This document shows, one piece after another, positions 29,703-38,023 of a stretch of 64,000 bases of DNA. Origin of the DNA: an uncultured Oscillospiraceae bacterium (GTDB lineage Bacteria; Bacillota; Clostridia; Oscillospirales; Oscillospiraceae). The DNA is taken from positions 1-64,000 of the forward strand of contig CANQXG010000010.1 in assembly GCA_947627735.1 (NCBI GenBank). Reading direction: 5' to 3'. Below the pieces are notes generated by a model. The model did not search any database. It saw only the letters and a program-made list of their open reading frames with translations, and was not told the DNA's origin. The position numbers and the translations under genes were made by a program. Positions within the stretch are counted from its first letter, which is position 1. The number at the start of each line of letters is the position of its first letter.

Positions 29703-31142
29703 GTGGTCTTTTCCAGTATGCTGTTCGTCTTTCTGTTTTTGCCGGCGAACCTGCTGAGTCAGCTCTTATTGAAGTCGCCCAAGGCGAAGAACATCGCCAT
29801 GGTGACCTTCTCTCTCATATTCTACAGCTGGGCGGGACCCCGGTATCTGCTCCTGCTGCTGGGCATGGTGATGATCTGCTGGCTGGGCGCCATCTTCATC
29901 CAGATGTGGGAGGGTTCCTGGGTGCAGAAGCTGTGCCTGGGGATGACGGTGGGCCTGTGCCTGCTGATCCTGGGGATATTCAAGTATACCGGCTTCATCC
30001 TTGGCAACGTCCAGCACCTGTTCGGCGTGCCCAAGGTCATCCCGGAGATCGTGCTGCCCATCGGCATATCCTTCTACACCTTCCAGCTGATAAGCTACGT
30101 GGTGGACGTGTACCGGGGGGAGGTGCAGGCCCAGAGCCGGTACTGGCTGCTGCTGCTGTACGCGAGCCTGTTCCACCAGTGCATCGCCGGCCCCATCGTC
30201 CGCTACAAGGACGTCAACGACGACATCATCCGCCGCCGCACCAAGCCCAAGGAGGTGTCCGCCGGCATCAGTCGGTTCACCGTCGGCCTGGCCAAGAAGG
30301 CGGTGCTGGCCAACGGCTGCGCCGTGATCGCGGACCAGCTGCTGGTGTTCGACGGCGAGGCGTTAGCGGCGGTGCCCGCCATGGGGATGCTGCTGGGGGC
30401 CTTCGCCTTCACGCTGCAGATCTACTTGGACTTCTCCGCCTATTCGGACATGGCTATCGGCATGGGCCTGATGTGCGGGTTCCACTACCGGGAGAACTTC
30501 GACTACCCCTACATATCCGGCTCCATCACCGAGTTCTGGCGGCGCTGGCACATCAGTCTGAGCACCTTCTTTCGGGACTATGTGTACATCCCCCTGGGGG
30601 GAAGCCGCTGCTCCTTCGGCCGGCAGGTGCTCAACCTTCTGGTGGTGTGGTTCCTCACCGGCATGTGGCACGGCGCCAGCTGGAACTTCATCCTGTGGGG
30701 CCTGTACTTCGGCGTGCTGCTGGGCATCGAGCGGTACGTGCTGGGGGGCAAGGAGGGCCTGAAGCGCATCCCCGCCCCGGCCCGGCACATCGGGGTGCTG
30801 GCGCTGGTGACCTTCAGCTGGATCATCTTCAAGTTCACGGACATGGCCCTTCTGGGCACGGCGGTGAAGGGGCTGTTCGGCCTGAACGGCAACGGCTTTT
30901 CCAGCGCCAGCGTGTCCCTGCTGTTCAAAAACAACCTGTTTTTCCTGATCCTGTGCGTCATCGCCGTGACGCCCCTGGGCAAGCTGGCGCGGCAGGTGCT
31001 CAAAAACCTGTCGGAGAAGAAGGAGATCTTTTACATGATAAACGGCGTGTGGGAGATCGTCCACCCGGTGGTGCTGCTGCTGGCCTCGGCCATGGCCCTG
31101 GTGGGGGACAGCTACAACCCGTTCCTGTATTTCCAGTTCTGA
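29703..31142 (+). CDS. MBOAT-family O-acyltransferase (AlgI/DltB-like)
   Basis: 479-residue multi-pass membrane enzyme expected to pass acetyl or other acyl groups across the membrane to surface polymers. It begins with a GTG start giving MVFSSMLFVFLFLP, the usual opening of this family. FWRRWHISLSTFFRDYVYIP and LTGMWHGASWNFILWG carry the conserved histidine motifs. Around 11 hydrophobic segments are visible. The next gene, 15 bases later, encodes the DHHW/AlgJ-like partner. The polymer acylated is not indicated by neighbours. An upstream region 29640-29690 holds a possible TATATT -10. Confidence 0.9.
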   Translation: MVFSSMLFVFLFLPANLLSQLLLKSPKAKNIAMVTFSLIFYSWAGPRYLLLLLGMVMICWLGAIFIQMWEGSWVQKLCLGMTVGLCLLILGIFKYTGFILGNVQHLFGVPKVIPEIVLPIGISFYTFQLISYVVDVYRGEVQAQSRYWLLLLYASLFHQCIAGPIVRYKDVNDDIIRRRTKPKEVSAGISRFTVGLAKKAVLANGCAVIADQLLVFDGEALAAVPAMGMLLGAFAFTLQIYLDFSAYSDMAIGMGLMCGFHYRENFDYPYISGSITEFWRRWHISLSTFFRDYVYIPLGGSRCSFGRQVLNLLVVWFLTGMWHGASWNFILWGLYFGVLLGIERYVLGGKEGLKRIPAPARHIGVLALVTFSWIIFKFTDMALLGTAVKGLFGLNGNGFSSASVSLLFKNNLFFLILCVIAVTPLGKLARQVLKNLSEKKEIFYMINGVWEIVHPVVLLLASAMALVGDSYNPFLYFQF

Positions 31143-31157
31143 GGAAAGGCCTGAGCC

Positions 31158-32522
31158 ATGAACGATCGCGAAAATCAAAACGCCCTGCTGCGGCTTATGA
31201 AGGCGGCGGCCTTCGCCCTGACCCTGCTGGTGCTGGGGGGCGCGGGGCTGATCCTGCCCCGACCGAGCCAGTCCGTGGTGGAGCGGCGGGAGCTGACGGC
31301 CTTCCCGGAGTTCACCCTGGCGTCGCTGTGGGACGGCAGCTTCTTCAGCGGCGTGGACACCTGGTACGCCGACACCTACCCCATGCGGGAGAGCCTGATC
31401 GCCGCCCAGCAGTCGCTGGAGAACAACTACGGCCTGCGCTCCACCCAGCTGGTGGGGGGCAGCGGCATGACCGTGGACGCCATCCCCATCCCCGGCGATG
31501 ACGCCGGCGCCGATCCCAATGCATCTGCCGAGGCCAACGCCGCCCCCACCGCCACTGCCGTTCCCACGCCCACCCCGCTGCCGGACGGCACCGTCCATGA
31601 GATCGGCGAGTTCAGCGGCAGCATCTATATCACCAACAACTGCGCCTACGGCATGTACGGCTTCAGCCAGAGCAGCGCGGACCAGTACATCGAGACCATG
31701 AACCAGATCTATAAGAACGTGGGCGACAAGGTGCATCTGTACGTGATGAACGTGCCCATCAGCGCCAGCGTCATGCTGGACGAGACCGTCTGGGCGGACA
31801 TGGGTTCCAGCGACGAGGGTGCCGCCATCGAGTATATCTGCAGCAAGCTGGACCCGGGCATCACCCCCATCAAGGTCTACGACACCCTGCGGGAGCACAA
31901 CGCGGAGTATATCTACTTCCACACCGACCACCACTGGACCGCCCTGGGTTCCTATTACGCCTACCGGGTGTTCGCCGGGCTGAAGGGCTGGACGCCCCAT
32001 GAGCTGAGCGAGTTCCAATCCACCTCCTTCGGCGACAACGCCTTCCTGGGCAGCTACTACTCCGCCAGCAACAAGTCCGCCCAGCTTGCCGCCAACCCGG
32101 ACACGGTCTACGCCTGGTATCCCCTGTGCGTGAGCACCGACCCCAACGTGCGGGACATGTACATGGTCCAGCGGGACGGCCAGGGCTTCGACTGGCGGAT
32201 CATCAACGATATGTTCGACTATGACTCCTCGTCCTGGTACTGCGTCTTCTCCGGGGCCGACCAGCCCTTCGCCAGCATGCACAACCCCAACCTCCACGAC
32301 GGCTCCGCCGTGATGGTGGTGAAGGACTCCTACGGCAACGCCTTCATCCCCTGGCTGGTGGACAACTACGAGTACACCTACTGGGTGGACTTCCGCTACT
32401 GCGACAACACCGTCTCCCAGATGGTGCAGGATTACGGCGTGCAGGACGTGATCTTCGAGTCCGCCACCTTCAACGCCACCGGCGGGCTGTGCAACGAGCT
32501 GTTCCTGGACATCGGCAGCTAA
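31158..32522 (+). CDS. DHHW/AlgJ-like SGNH-fold acyltransferase partner
   Basis: 454 residues: one N-terminal TM (about 17-36) and a secreted catalytic domain. The motif TDHHWTALGSYYAY near residues 256-269 and KDSYGNAFIPWL near 389 (Ser391 as nucleophile) define the DHHW family. These proteins complete surface O-acetylation begun by an MBOAT protein. A Pro/Thr/Ala-rich insertion (ADPNASAEANAAPTATAVP, about 118-137) separates the N-terminal part from the catalytic part, an unusual feature. A strong terminator follows. Confidence 0.88.
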   Translation: MNDRENQNALLRLMKAAAFALTLLVLGGAGLILPRPSQSVVERRELTAFPEFTLASLWDGSFFSGVDTWYADTYPMRESLIAAQQSLENNYGLRSTQLVGGSGMTVDAIPIPGDDAGADPNASAEANAAPTATAVPTPTPLPDGTVHEIGEFSGSIYITNNCAYGMYGFSQSSADQYIETMNQIYKNVGDKVHLYVMNVPISASVMLDETVWADMGSSDEGAAIEYICSKLDPGITPIKVYDTLREHNAEYIYFHTDHHWTALGSYYAYRVFAGLKGWTPHELSEFQSTSFGDNAFLGSYYSASNKSAQLAANPDTVYAWYPLCVSTDPNVRDMYMVQRDGQGFDWRIINDMFDYDSSSWYCVFSGADQPFASMHNPNLHDGSAVMVVKDSYGNAFIPWLVDNYEYTYWVDFRYCDNTVSQMVQDYGVQDVIFESATFNATGGLCNELFLDIGS

Positions 32523-32553
32523 GGCTTTCGCGCTTTATCAAAATGAACGATGA

Positions 32554-32587
32554 CGCTCCGGCGGTCGGGTACCGCCGGAGCGCTTTT
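32554..32587 (+). terminator. Terminator after the MBOAT/DHHW pair
   Basis: CGCTCCGGCGGT, loop CGGGT, then the exact complementary 12 bases, followed by CTTTTATC. Rho-independent. Confidence 0.85.
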
Positions 32588-32593
32588 ATCGGG

Positions 32594-32622
32594 TGGATTT
32601 TTTCCGGGCCATATAGTATAAT
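32594..32622 (+). promoter_or_regulatory. Promoter of the leader-peptide/ABC exporter transcript
   Basis: TATAAT at 32617-32622 with a weak -35 TGGATT 17 bases upstream. The predicted start near 32629 gives an RNA leader of about 120 bases before the main ATG. Confidence 0.55.
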
Positions 32623-32655
32623 AGTCCCAACTTTTTAAGCGGGAGGTATGCCGCC

Positions 32656-32682
32656 ATGGTGAAACGCCGGACTTCCTTCTAA
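32656..32682 (+). CDS. Leader peptide MVKRRTSF of a putative translational attenuator
   Basis: An eight-codon open frame (ATG GTG AAA CGC CGG ACT TCC TTC, then TAA) preceded by GGGAGG at a good distance. Its last codons are the first strand of the downstream set of competing hairpins. Ribosome stalling here would free the Shine-Dalgarno of the ABC exporter. Too short for homology, so it is supported only by its Shine-Dalgarno and its exact placement in the fold. Confidence 0.6.
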   Translation: MVKRRTSF

Positions 32683-32747
32683 GCGATAGAAGGAAATAAA
32701 ATGCAATATCCTTCTATCGTTTTCAAGGGAAACAATAGAAAGGATAT
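32673..32747 (+). promoter_or_regulatory. Putative erm/cat-type translational attenuator (four-segment competing hairpins)
   Basis: Segment 1 TTCCTTCT (32673-32680) pairs 8 of 8 with segment 2 AGAAGGAA (32688-32695). Segment 2, extended as CGATAGAAGGA (32684-32694), pairs 11 of 11 with segment 3 TCCTTCTATCG (32709-32719). Segment 3, as ATATCCTTCTAT (32706-32717), pairs with segment 4 ATAGAAAGGATAT (32735-32747) apart from one bulged A. Segment 4 contains the AAAGGAT Shine-Dalgarno of the ATG at 32752. So 1:2 plus 3:4 hides the ribosome site and 2:3 exposes it. Segment 1 lies in the last codons of the leader peptide. Confidence 0.7.
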
Positions 32748-32751
32748 CACC

Positions 32752-34353
32752 ATGAAAAAATATCTGCGCGCCAACGGCGCCCGCTACGCGGGGGCCATGG
32801 TCTTCATATTCATCAGCACCGTCTTCGCGGTGGTGCTGCAGTTTTTCAAGGGCGATGTGCTGGACTGCGCCATCGCCGGCGACACCGGCGCGGCGGTGCG
32901 GTACGCGGCGCTGCTGGTCGGCTTCATCCTGGGGGAGGTGCTGTTTTACTACGGCTACCGGCGCATGAGCGACCGGTTCGCCGTGGGGTGCTTGAAGATG
33001 CTCAAGCGGGATATCTTCGCGGCCATCCTCCGGCTGGACTGGGCGGCCTATCAGAACGAGCAGCAGGGGGCGCTGGCGGCGCGGTACACCACCGAGGCCG
33101 ACACGATCCGCGCCCGGTACTTTCAGATGCTGCCCCTGTTCTGGGAGATCGCCCTGAAGATCGTCTTTGTCAGCGCCGCCCTGTTCGCCCTGGACTGGCG
33201 CATCGCTCTGGTGACCATTCTGCTGCTGACCACGCCGCTTTATATCCCCAAGCTCATCGAAAAGCGCCTGCAGCGGGCGCAGACAGCGTATTTTCAGGCG
33301 GTGGAGGAGGACCTGGCCCGGGTGAACGACTGGCTGCGGGGCTTTGAGATCATCAAGAACTACTCCATCGAGAGGCAGATCCTCGCCCGGTTCGACAGCT
33401 CCAACGGCCAGGTCATGGACAGGCTCCTGCGGGACACCAGCCTGGGGGCGGCGGCACAGCTTATCACCACGCTGATCTCCTACCTGTCCTATTTCATCGT
33501 GCTGGCCGCGGCCACGTGGCTGGTGCTGGCGGGGGAGTTCTCGGCGGGGGACTTTTTCGTGGCCATCGGCATGATCGATCAGCTGTCCTATCCCCTCATC
33601 TCCCTGGCGGAGATCATCCGCCAGCTCATCGCCATCCGGCCCTCTTGCGAGGCGATGGAAAAGTTCATCTCCCGCGGCGGCGCCGGCGCGGCCCAGTGCT
33701 CCCTGTCCCGGGTGGAGAGGGCCATCCGCTATGACGGCGTGTCCTTCGGCTATCCCGGCGGCAGGCCGCTGCTGCGTAGGTTCAGCTTCGCCGCGGAGAT
33801 GGGCAAAAAGTATCTCATCAAGGGTCCCAGCGGCTGCGGGAAGACCACCGCCATCGATCTGCTTCTGCGGTACCACGACGTGACCGGCGGCGCCATCACG
33901 GTGGACGGCGTGCCCATCACTGAGTACGACTCGACCTATGAGGCGATCACGGTGGTCCGGCAGGAGGCGGTGCTGTTCCGGGACACGCTGCGCAATAATC
34001 TGGCGATGTACCGGGACGTGGACGACGAAAAGCTCATCGAGGCCCTGAAAAAGGTGGGACTGGAGCGGTTCGCCGACCGGCGGGCGCTGGACGGGATCGT
34101 CACGGAAAACGGCGCCAACCTCTCCGGCGGGGAGAAAAAGCGCATCTGCCTGGCCCGGGCGCTGCTGCGGGACACGGACGTGCTGATCCTGGACGAGCCG
34201 CTGGCCAACCTGGACGAGGACACCGCCGGGAAGATCGAGGACCTGCTGCTGTCCGTCACGGGAAAGCTGCTGCTGGTGGTGTCCCACCAGTTCTCCCCGG
34301 ACAAGCTCTCCGCCTTTCACGGGGTGATCGAGCTGAACAAAGCGAACGGGTGA
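32752..34353 (+). CDS. ABC exporter half-transporter (membrane and ATPase domains fused)
   Basis: 533 residues from MKKYLRANGARYAG. The N-terminal exporter membrane domain (about 1-300, six hydrophobic segments) is followed by an ATPase domain. Walker A is GPSGCGKTT, the signature is NLSGGEKKRICLARALL, Walker B is VLILDEPLANLD, and the switch is VSHQ. The family exports drugs, peptides or lipids as dimers; only one half is encoded here, so a homodimer is expected. An in-frame ATG at 32701 with its own AGAAGGAA Shine-Dalgarno would add 17 residues, but those codons form the attenuator. Attenuator control suggests induction by a ribosome-targeting compound (inference). Confidence 0.88.
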   Translation: MKKYLRANGARYAGAMVFIFISTVFAVVLQFFKGDVLDCAIAGDTGAAVRYAALLVGFILGEVLFYYGYRRMSDRFAVGCLKMLKRDIFAAILRLDWAAYQNEQQGALAARYTTEADTIRARYFQMLPLFWEIALKIVFVSAALFALDWRIALVTILLLTTPLYIPKLIEKRLQRAQTAYFQAVEEDLARVNDWLRGFEIIKNYSIERQILARFDSSNGQVMDRLLRDTSLGAAAQLITTLISYLSYFIVLAAATWLVLAGEFSAGDFFVAIGMIDQLSYPLISLAEIIRQLIAIRPSCEAMEKFISRGGAGAAQCSLSRVERAIRYDGVSFGYPGGRPLLRRFSFAAEMGKKYLIKGPSGCGKTTAIDLLLRYHDVTGGAITVDGVPITEYDSTYEAITVVRQEAVLFRDTLRNNLAMYRDVDDEKLIEALKKVGLERFADRRALDGIVTENGANLSGGEKKRICLARALLRDTDVLILDEPLANLDEDTAGKIEDLLLSVTGKLLLVVSHQFSPDKLSAFHGVIELNKANG

Positions 34354-34388
34354 TGCCGCCGGGCACACCTGCCATGTATCCGGAAGGA

Positions 34389-34416
34389 GGACACGGCGCC
34401 GCGCCGTGTCCTTTTT
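34389..34416 (+). terminator. Terminator after the ABC exporter
   Basis: GGACACGGCGC and its exact 11-base complement, separated by a single base (C) as written so that the innermost pairs must open to form the loop, followed by TTTTT. Confidence 0.85.
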
Positions 34417-34449
34417 CCTATATTTTGCTGGGAAATCTTCTAAAACCCG

Positions 34450-34478
34450 TTGACAGACTAGGAAATAGGGGTTATACT
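34450..34478 (+). promoter_or_regulatory. nifS promoter with a candidate Rrf2 site in the spacer
   Basis: TTGACA (34450-34455), 17-base spacer, TATACT (34473-34478). The spacer holds ACTAGGAAATA (34457-34467), an 11-mer also present in the leader of cysK at 38598-38608. A regulator bound here would block RNA polymerase. Confidence 0.75.
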
Positions 34479-34519
34479 GACCGAAGTCGAAAACATGACT
34501 GAGAGAGGCTGTTTATACT

Positions 34520-35707
34520 ATGTATGTTTACGCTGACAACGCGGCCACCACGGCCCTGAGTCCCGCGGCGCTGCAGGCCATGCTGCCCTACTTCTCCCAG
34601 GAGTACGGCAACGCCTCCAGTCTCCACTCCGTGGGCCAGCGGGCCGCCGAGGCGCTGCAGAAGGCCCGGGAGACCGTGGCCGAGGCCATCAACGCGGACT
34701 TCAAGGAGATATACTTCACCGGCGGCGGCAGCGAGGCCGACAACCAGGCCATCCTCTCCGGCGCCGCCCTGGGCGCCCGGAAGGGGAAAAAGCACATCAT
34801 CTCCACCGTCTTTGAGCACCACGCGGTGCTGCACACCCTGAAGAAGCTGGAGAAGGAGGGCTTTGAGGTCACGCTGCTGGACGTGCACGAAAACGGCGTG
34901 GTGACCGCCGACGAGGTGGCCGCCGCCATCCGGCCTGACACGGCCCTGGTGACCATCATGTTCGTCAACAACGAGATCGGCACCATCCAGCCCATCGCCG
35001 AGATCGCGGCCGTCTGCCGGGAGAAGGGCGTGCTCTTCCACACCGACGCGGTGCAGGCCGTGGGCCACATCCCCGTGGACGTGAAGGCCCTGGGGGTGGA
35101 TATGCTGTCCATGGCGGCCCACAAGTTCCACGGCCCCAAGGGCGTGGGCGCGCTGTACGCCAGAAAGGGCGTGCCCCTGGTGAACGTGATCGAGGGCGGC
35201 CAGCAGGAGCGGGGCAAGCGGGGAGGCACCGAGAACATCCCCGGCATCGTGGGCATGGCCGCGGCCATTAAAGAGGCCACCACGGACCTGGAGGCGCACA
35301 TGGCCTACGTCACCGGCCTGCGGGAAAAGCTGATCCGGGGCCTGGAGCAGATCCCCCACAGCCGCCTCAACGGCGATAGGGAGAAGCGGGTGCCCGGGAC
35401 GGTGAACTTCTGCTTCGAGGGTATCGAGGGAGAGGGCCTGCTGCTGTGGCTGGACGCCAAGGGCGTGGCGGCCTCCTCCGGCAGCGCCTGCACCTCCGGG
35501 TCCCTGGACCCCAGCCACGTGCTGCTGGCCCTGGGCCTGCCCCATGAGATCGCCCACGGGAGTCTGCGGCTGAGCGTGGACGCATGGAACACGGAGGAAG
35601 AGATCGACCATATCCTGCAGGCGGTGCCCCAGGTGGTATCCTATCTGCGGGAGATGTCCCCGGTCTGGGACGAGCTTGAGCGGGGCCAGACGCCCCACCT
35701 TATCTGA
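34520..35707 (+). CDS. nifS: Cysteine desulfurase (NifS/IscS type)
   Basis: PLP enzyme that takes sulfur from cysteine for Fe-S clusters and tRNA thiolation. 395 residues with YADNAATTALS at the start, the PLP Lys202 in SMAAHKFHGPKG, and the active-site Cys324 in SSGSACTSGSLDPSHVL. The insertion around this Cys fits the group I IscS/NifS class. It heads the run nifS-nifU-mnmA-HD, with 14 bases to nifU. NifU receives the sulfur for Fe-S assembly, and MnmA uses it for 2-thiouridine. The candidate Rrf2 site in its promoter suggests Fe-S or cysteine feedback. Confidence 0.95.
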   Translation: MYVYADNAATTALSPAALQAMLPYFSQEYGNASSLHSVGQRAAEALQKARETVAEAINADFKEIYFTGGGSEADNQAILSGAALGARKGKKHIISTVFEHHAVLHTLKKLEKEGFEVTLLDVHENGVVTADEVAAAIRPDTALVTIMFVNNEIGTIQPIAEIAAVCREKGVLFHTDAVQAVGHIPVDVKALGVDMLSMAAHKFHGPKGVGALYARKGVPLVNVIEGGQQERGKRGGTENIPGIVGMAAAIKEATTDLEAHMAYVTGLREKLIRGLEQIPHSRLNGDREKRVPGTVNFCFEGIEGEGLLLWLDAKGVAASSGSACTSGSLDPSHVLLALGLPHEIAHGSLRLSVDAWNTEEEIDHILQAVPQVVSYLREMSPVWDELERGQTPHLI

Positions 35708-35721
35708 GGAGGACTTATCAA

Positions 35722-36165
35722 ATGGCACTTTACAGCGAAAAGGTCATGGACCACTTCCAGAACCCCAGGAACGTGGGGAAGATGGAGGACGCCGACGGCA
35801 TCGGCGAGGTGGGCAACGCCGTCTGCGGCGACATCATGCGGATGTATATCAAGGTGAAGGACGGCATCATCACCGATGTGAAGTTCATCACCTTCGGCTG
35901 CGGCAGCGCCATCGCCAGCTCCTCCATGGCCACGGAGATGATAAAGGGCAAGCCCATCGCCGAGGCCCTGGAGCTGTCGAACAAGGCCGTGGCGGAGGCC
36001 TTGGACGGGCTGCCCGCCCATAAGCTGCACTGCTCCGTGCTGGCGGAGGAGGCGGTCCGGGCCGCGGTGAAGGACTATTACGACAAGCACGGCATCCAGT
36101 ACGATCCGGCCATATTCGGCTGCGACGACTGCGCCAAGGCCCACGAGCACGCGGCGGAGACCTGA
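35722..36165 (+). CDS. nifU: NifU/IscU-like Fe-S cluster scaffold
   Basis: 147-residue scaffold on which [2Fe-2S]/[4Fe-4S] clusters are built. The three conserved cysteines are Cys35 (NAVCGD), Cys60 (FGCGSAIASSS) and Cys104 (LHCSVLAEEA). It corresponds to the N-terminal domain only, as in clostridial NifU, with a C-terminal Cys-rich tail FGCDDCAKAHEH that may bind metal. Partner of the upstream desulfurase; the stop is three bases before mnmA. Confidence 0.95.
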   Translation: MALYSEKVMDHFQNPRNVGKMEDADGIGEVGNAVCGDIMRMYIKVKDGIITDVKFITFGCGSAIASSSMATEMIKGKPIAEALELSNKAVAEALDGLPAHKLHCSVLAEEAVRAAVKDYYDKHGIQYDPAIFGCDDCAKAHEHAAET

Positions 36166-36168
36166 GGC

Positions 36169-37242
36169 ATGCCCCGTGCGCTCATCGCCATGTCCGGGGG
36201 CGTGGACAGCTCCGTGGCGGCGCTGCTGATGGGCCGGGCGGGCTATGAATGCGTGGGCGCCACCATGCGCCTGTGGGACGGCGAGACCGGCGGGGAGAAG
36301 AGCTGCTGCACCGCTGCCGACGCGGCGGACGCCCGCTCCGTGGCCGCCCGGCTGGGGATGAACTACTACGTGTTCAACTTCACGGAGGACTTCGACCGGC
36401 AGGTCATAGGCCGGTTCGTGGCCGGCTATGAGGCGGACGAAACGCCCAACCCCTGCATCGAGTGCAACCGGTACATGAAATTCACCCGCCTGTGGGACCG
36501 GGCCGTGCCCCTGGGCTGCGACGTGATCGCCACGGGCCACTACGCCCGGGTGACCCGGCGGGACGATGGCCGGTGGCTGCTGCGCAAGGCCGCCGACGGC
36601 AGCCGGGACCAGAGCTATGTGCTGTACATGCTCACCCAGGAGCAGCTGGCCCGCACCCGCTTCCCCCTGGGGGAGCTGACGAAGACCGAGGTCCGCGCCA
36701 TCGCGGCGGAGAGCGGCCTTCTCAACGCCAAAAAGCGGGACAGCCAGGACATCTGCTTCGTCCCCGACGGGGACTACGCCGCCTTCATCCGCCGCTACAC
36801 GGGCAGGGACTATCCCGCCGGCGACTTTGTGGACGAGGAAGGCCGGGTGCTGGGCCGCCACGCAGGCCGCATCGGATACACCGTGGGCCAGCGGCGGGGC
36901 CTGGGCGTGGCCGCCGGAAGGCCCGTGTACGTGCTGGAAAAGCGGGCGGCGGACAACACGGTGGTCCTGGGCGAGGACAGCCGGCTCTACTCCCGGCGTC
37001 TGACGGCCCGGGACATCAACCTCATCCCCTTTGACAGGATGGACGGCCCCGTGCGCTGCCGGGCGAAGGTGCGCTACAGCCAGACCGAGCAGCCCGCCAC
37101 GGCGGTGCAGACCGGGCCGGACACCATGGAAGTGACCTTCGACCGGCCCCAGCGGGCCATCACCCCCGGCCAGGCCGTGGTCCTCTACGACGGGGACATG
37201 GTGCTGGGCGGCGGGAGGATATGCGAAACGGAGGACAGATAA
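36169..37242 (+). CDS. mnmA: tRNA-specific 2-thiouridylase
   Basis: Adds sulfur to U34 of tRNA Lys/Glu/Gln, using persulfide sulfur from the upstream desulfurase. 357 residues with PP-loop MSGGVDSSVAALLM, the catalytic Cys in NPCIECNRYMKF, and the second Cys in SQDICFVPDGDY. The C-terminal beta-barrel includes KVRYSQTEQPATA. Length is normal. Placement after nifS and nifU is common in Clostridia and supports direct sulfur delivery. Confidence 0.96.
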   Translation: MPRALIAMSGGVDSSVAALLMGRAGYECVGATMRLWDGETGGEKSCCTAADAADARSVAARLGMNYYVFNFTEDFDRQVIGRFVAGYEADETPNPCIECNRYMKFTRLWDRAVPLGCDVIATGHYARVTRRDDGRWLLRKAADGSRDQSYVLYMLTQEQLARTRFPLGELTKTEVRAIAAESGLLNAKKRDSQDICFVPDGDYAAFIRRYTGRDYPAGDFVDEEGRVLGRHAGRIGYTVGQRRGLGVAAGRPVYVLEKRAADNTVVLGEDSRLYSRRLTARDINLIPFDRMDGPVRCRAKVRYSQTEQPATAVQTGPDTMEVTFDRPQRAITPGQAVVLYDGDMVLGGGRICETEDR

Positions 37243-37243
37243 A

Positions 37244-37825
37244 ATGGAGAGAGAAAAAGCGTGGGAGCTGCTGACGAAGTACAATAAAGACCGCTTCCAC
37301 CTGCAGCACGCCCTGACGGTGGAGGGCGTCATGCGCTGGTACGCCAATGACCTGGGCTACGCCGACCAGGCGGATTTCTGGGCCACGGTGGGGCTGCTGC
37401 ACGATCTTGACTTCGAGCAGTGGCCGGAGCAGCACTGCGTCAAGGCCCAGGAGCTGATGCGCCAGGCCGGGGTGGACGAGCAGACCATCCACGCCGCCTG
37501 CAGCCACGGCTGGGGCCTGACCGGGGTGGATATGGAGCCGACCCTGGAGATGGAGAAGGTCCTCTTCGCCGCGGACGAGCTGACCGGGCTTATCGGCGCG
37601 GCGGCCCTGATGCGCCCCAGCAAGAGCGTGCAGGACATGGAGGTCAAGAGCCTGAAAAAGAAGTTCAAGTCCACCGGCTTCGCCGCCGGGTGCAGCCGGG
37701 AGGTCATCCAGCAGGGGGCCGACAGACTGGGCTGGCCGCTGGAGACGCTGATGGAAAAGACCATCCTGGCCATGCGCGCCTGCGAGGAGGACGTGCGCCG
37801 TCAGATGGAGGCGCTGCCGGCGTGA
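37244..37825 (+). CDS. HD-domain metal-dependent hydrolase
   Basis: 193-residue small HD protein. Motifs are HLQHALTVEGVM near 18-29, LLHDLDFEQWPEQH near 50-63 (HD pair), and a later ACSHGWGL. It belongs to a clostridial group of stand-alone HD hydrolases often near tRNA or sulfur genes. The substrate (nucleotide or phosphoester) is unknown. It begins one base after the mnmA stop, so it is cotranscribed. No terminator is visible downstream; the next feature is a possible convergent small gene. Confidence 0.8.
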   Translation: MEREKAWELLTKYNKDRFHLQHALTVEGVMRWYANDLGYADQADFWATVGLLHDLDFEQWPEQHCVKAQELMRQAGVDEQTIHAACSHGWGLTGVDMEPTLEMEKVLFAADELTGLIGAAALMRPSKSVQDMEVKSLKKKFKSTGFAAGCSREVIQQGADRLGWPLETLMEKTILAMRACEEDVRRQMEALPA

Positions 37826-37832
37826 GGGCTGG

Positions 37833-37907
37833 TCACAGGACCATCCGCTCCCAAAGACACGCCAGCACGTACACGCCGATGACCGCCAGTATCAGCATGC
37901 CGCCCAT
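37833..37907 (-). CDS. Possible 24-residue single-TM membrane peptide
   Basis: Short frame MGGMLILAVIGVYVLACLWE then RMVL, hydrophobic for about 18 residues and ending with a charged tail. The ATG has GGGAGG seven bases upstream (on the minus strand), a strong Shine-Dalgarno. A class B regulator box in the correct orientation lies about 67 bases upstream. Too short to confirm by homology. The combination of Shine-Dalgarno, hydrophobic profile and regulator box makes it better than a chance frame. Function unknown. Confidence 0.45.
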   Translation of the reverse strand: MGGMLILAVIGVYVLACLWERMVL

Positions 37908-37950
37908 GATCCCGCCTCCCTCCGCATGGATGGGTATACAATAGGACAGC

Positions 37951-37995
37951 CCGGCATCGTTTCTGCAACATATCTGCATCAAAACGGCATCATTT
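37951..37995 (-). promoter_or_regulatory. Class B regulator box between the small membrane peptide and the rrf2 gene
   Basis: On the minus strand AAAATGATGCCG is followed by TTTTGATGCAG, matching the two-component system's class B repeat, about 33 kb from that system. A third half-site GATGCCG (37958-37952) lies exactly 22 bases, two repeat units, further on. The usual TATGCT -10 is absent at the standard distance. The box might drive the minus-strand peptide or overlap and repress the rrf2 promoter. Confidence 0.6.
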
Positions 37996-38023
37996 TTATT
38001 AAATTTCCGGGGAGGAGAGGGCT

